Source: an uncultured Opitutia bacterium (GTDB lineage: Bacteria > Verrucomicrobiota > Verrucomicrobiia > Opitutales > Opitutaceae). Taken from it: a stretch of DNA of 36,948 bases. The notes beneath the pieces were generated by a model that was given only the letters and a program-made list of their open reading frames with translations, was not told the origin of the DNA and did no database searches. The position numbers and the translations under genes were made by a program. This document shows positions 35,889 through 36,948 of this stretch, piece after piece. The DNA is taken from the NCBI GenBank assembly GCA_903940425.1, contig CAJAKX010000255.1, forward strand, positions 1-36,948. The letters run 5' to 3'. Position 1 is the first letter of the stretch. Each line of letters opens with the position of its first letter.

Positions 35889-36948
35889 ATGATTTCCTGG
35901 CTCCTGAAGAAGTTCTCCGGCCGTCACTACCGTAAATTCCTCGAGCGGTGCCGGCCCATCGTCATCCGTATCAACGAATTTGAGCGTTCCTGCCAGTCGT
36001 TGACCGACGACCAGCTCCGGGCGAAGACCGGCGAGTTCCACGACCGCTTCAAGGCCGGCGAAACCCTCGACCAGCTTCTGCCCGAGGCCTTTGCCGTCGT
36101 CAAAAACACCGCCCGCCGCCTTTACGGCCGCAAGATCACCGTGTGCGAGCACGAACTCACGTGGGACATGGTGCACTACGACGTGCAGCTCATCGGCGGC
36201 ATCGCGCTCCACGAAGGCAAGATCGCCGAAATGGCCACCGGCGAGGGCAAGACCCTCGTCGCCACGCTCCCGCTCTACCTCAACGCCCTCTCCGGCCGCA
36301 ATGCGCAGCTTGTCACCGCCAACGACTACCTCGCCCGCCGCGACGCCGAGTGGATGGGCTACATCTACAATTTCCTCGGCGTTTCCGTCGGCTGCATCCA
36401 GCAGCTCATGCCCAACGATCCCCGGCGCGAGATGTACAACCGCGACATCACCTACGGCACCGCCTCGGAGTTCGGCTTCGACTACCTGCGCGACAACGGC
36501 ATGGCCACGCGCAAGGAGGACCAGGTGCAGCGCGACCACTACTACTGCATCGTCGACGAGGTCGACTCGATCCTCGTCGACGAGGCGCGCACGCCGCTCA
36601 TCATCTCCGGTCCCGCACCCATCGAGCGTGAACAGCCGTTCACGCGCATCCAGCCCTCGGTCGAGCAGCTCGTCAACGACCAGACGCGCCTCTGCAACCG
36701 GCTCATCACCGAGGCCCGGGAACTCCTCGAAAAAAATGGCGCGGCCCCGGACGACCGGCTGCTCGCCCTCCGGCGCATGCTGCAGGTCAAGATGGGCCAT
36801 CCCAAGAACAAGCAGCTCCTCCGGCTCATGGAGACGCCCGAATGGCGCAAGCTGCTCGACAAGGTCGAGACGGAGATAAACTCCGACCTCAACAAGGACG
36901 AACTCTTCCACCTCAAGGAGGAACTCTACTACGTCATCGATGAGCGCC
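35889..36948 (+). CDS. secA: Preprotein translocase subunit SecA (5' part; runs off the window)
   Basis: [94 protein letters not shown]. Not in the track because it has no stop in the window. Confidence 0.97.
   Translation, partial: MISWLLKKFSGRHYRKFLERCRPIVIRINEFERSCQSLTDDQLRAKTGEFHDRFKAGETLDQLLPEAFAVVKNTARRLYGRKITVCEHELTWDMVHYDVQLIGGIALHEGKIAEMATGEGKTLVATLPLYLNALSGRNAQLVTANDYLARRDAEWMGYIYNFLGVSVGCIQQLMPNDPRREMYNRDITYGTASEFGFDYLRDNGMATRKEDQVQRDHYYCIVDEVDSILVDEARTPLIISGPAPIEREQPFTRIQPSVEQLVNDQTRLCNRLITEARELLEKNGAAPDDRLLALRRMLQVKMGHPKNKQLLRLMETPEWRKLLDKVETEINSDLNKDELFHLKEELYYVIDER

Overview
High-GC bacterial chromosome segment. Gene content, gene order and protein flavour suggest Verrucomicrobiota, Opitutaceae-like, but this is inference only. 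Bases 1-16000 hold one long collinear ribosomal-protein locus on the + strand: S10-L3-L4-L23-L2-S19-L22-S3-L16-L29-S17-L14-L24-L5-S14-S8-L6-L18-S5-L15-SecY-[adk-like remnant]-Map-S13-S11-S4-RpoA-L17. It is followed by guaA, a LolA-like exported protein, hisD-hisC-hisB-hisH, citrate synthase, a VC0807-like membrane protein (-), pdxJ, acpS, nnrDE, dprA, then a - strand block (HIT, GxxExxY protein, unknown ORF, nrdR, pabA/trpG), folP-folB-folK, tgt, a UDP-glucuronate decarboxylase and the 5' part of secA. The coding content is mostly housekeeping. The unusual structure is: (1) a family of short period-7 (heptad) tandem arrays in intergenic gaps, each locus with its own unit sequence, several arranged as convergent inverted pairs; (2) a GxxExxY gene bracketed almost codon-exactly by 31-bp inverted copies of a nonamer-built repeat, like a mobile cassette; (3) a REP/BIME-like double palindrome fused to the hisD stop codon; (4) a condensed adenylate-kinase-like protein in the canonical adk slot with no P-loop, no LID and no catalytic Arg; (5) ribosomal protein S11 with a ~105-residue Ala/Pro/Lys/Glu-rich N-terminal extension plus an internal SD-ATG at the canonical start; (6) a TPR gene remnant before guaA. 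No rRNA, tRNA, CRISPR array or transposase was recognised. All calls come from reading the sequence; no database search was run.
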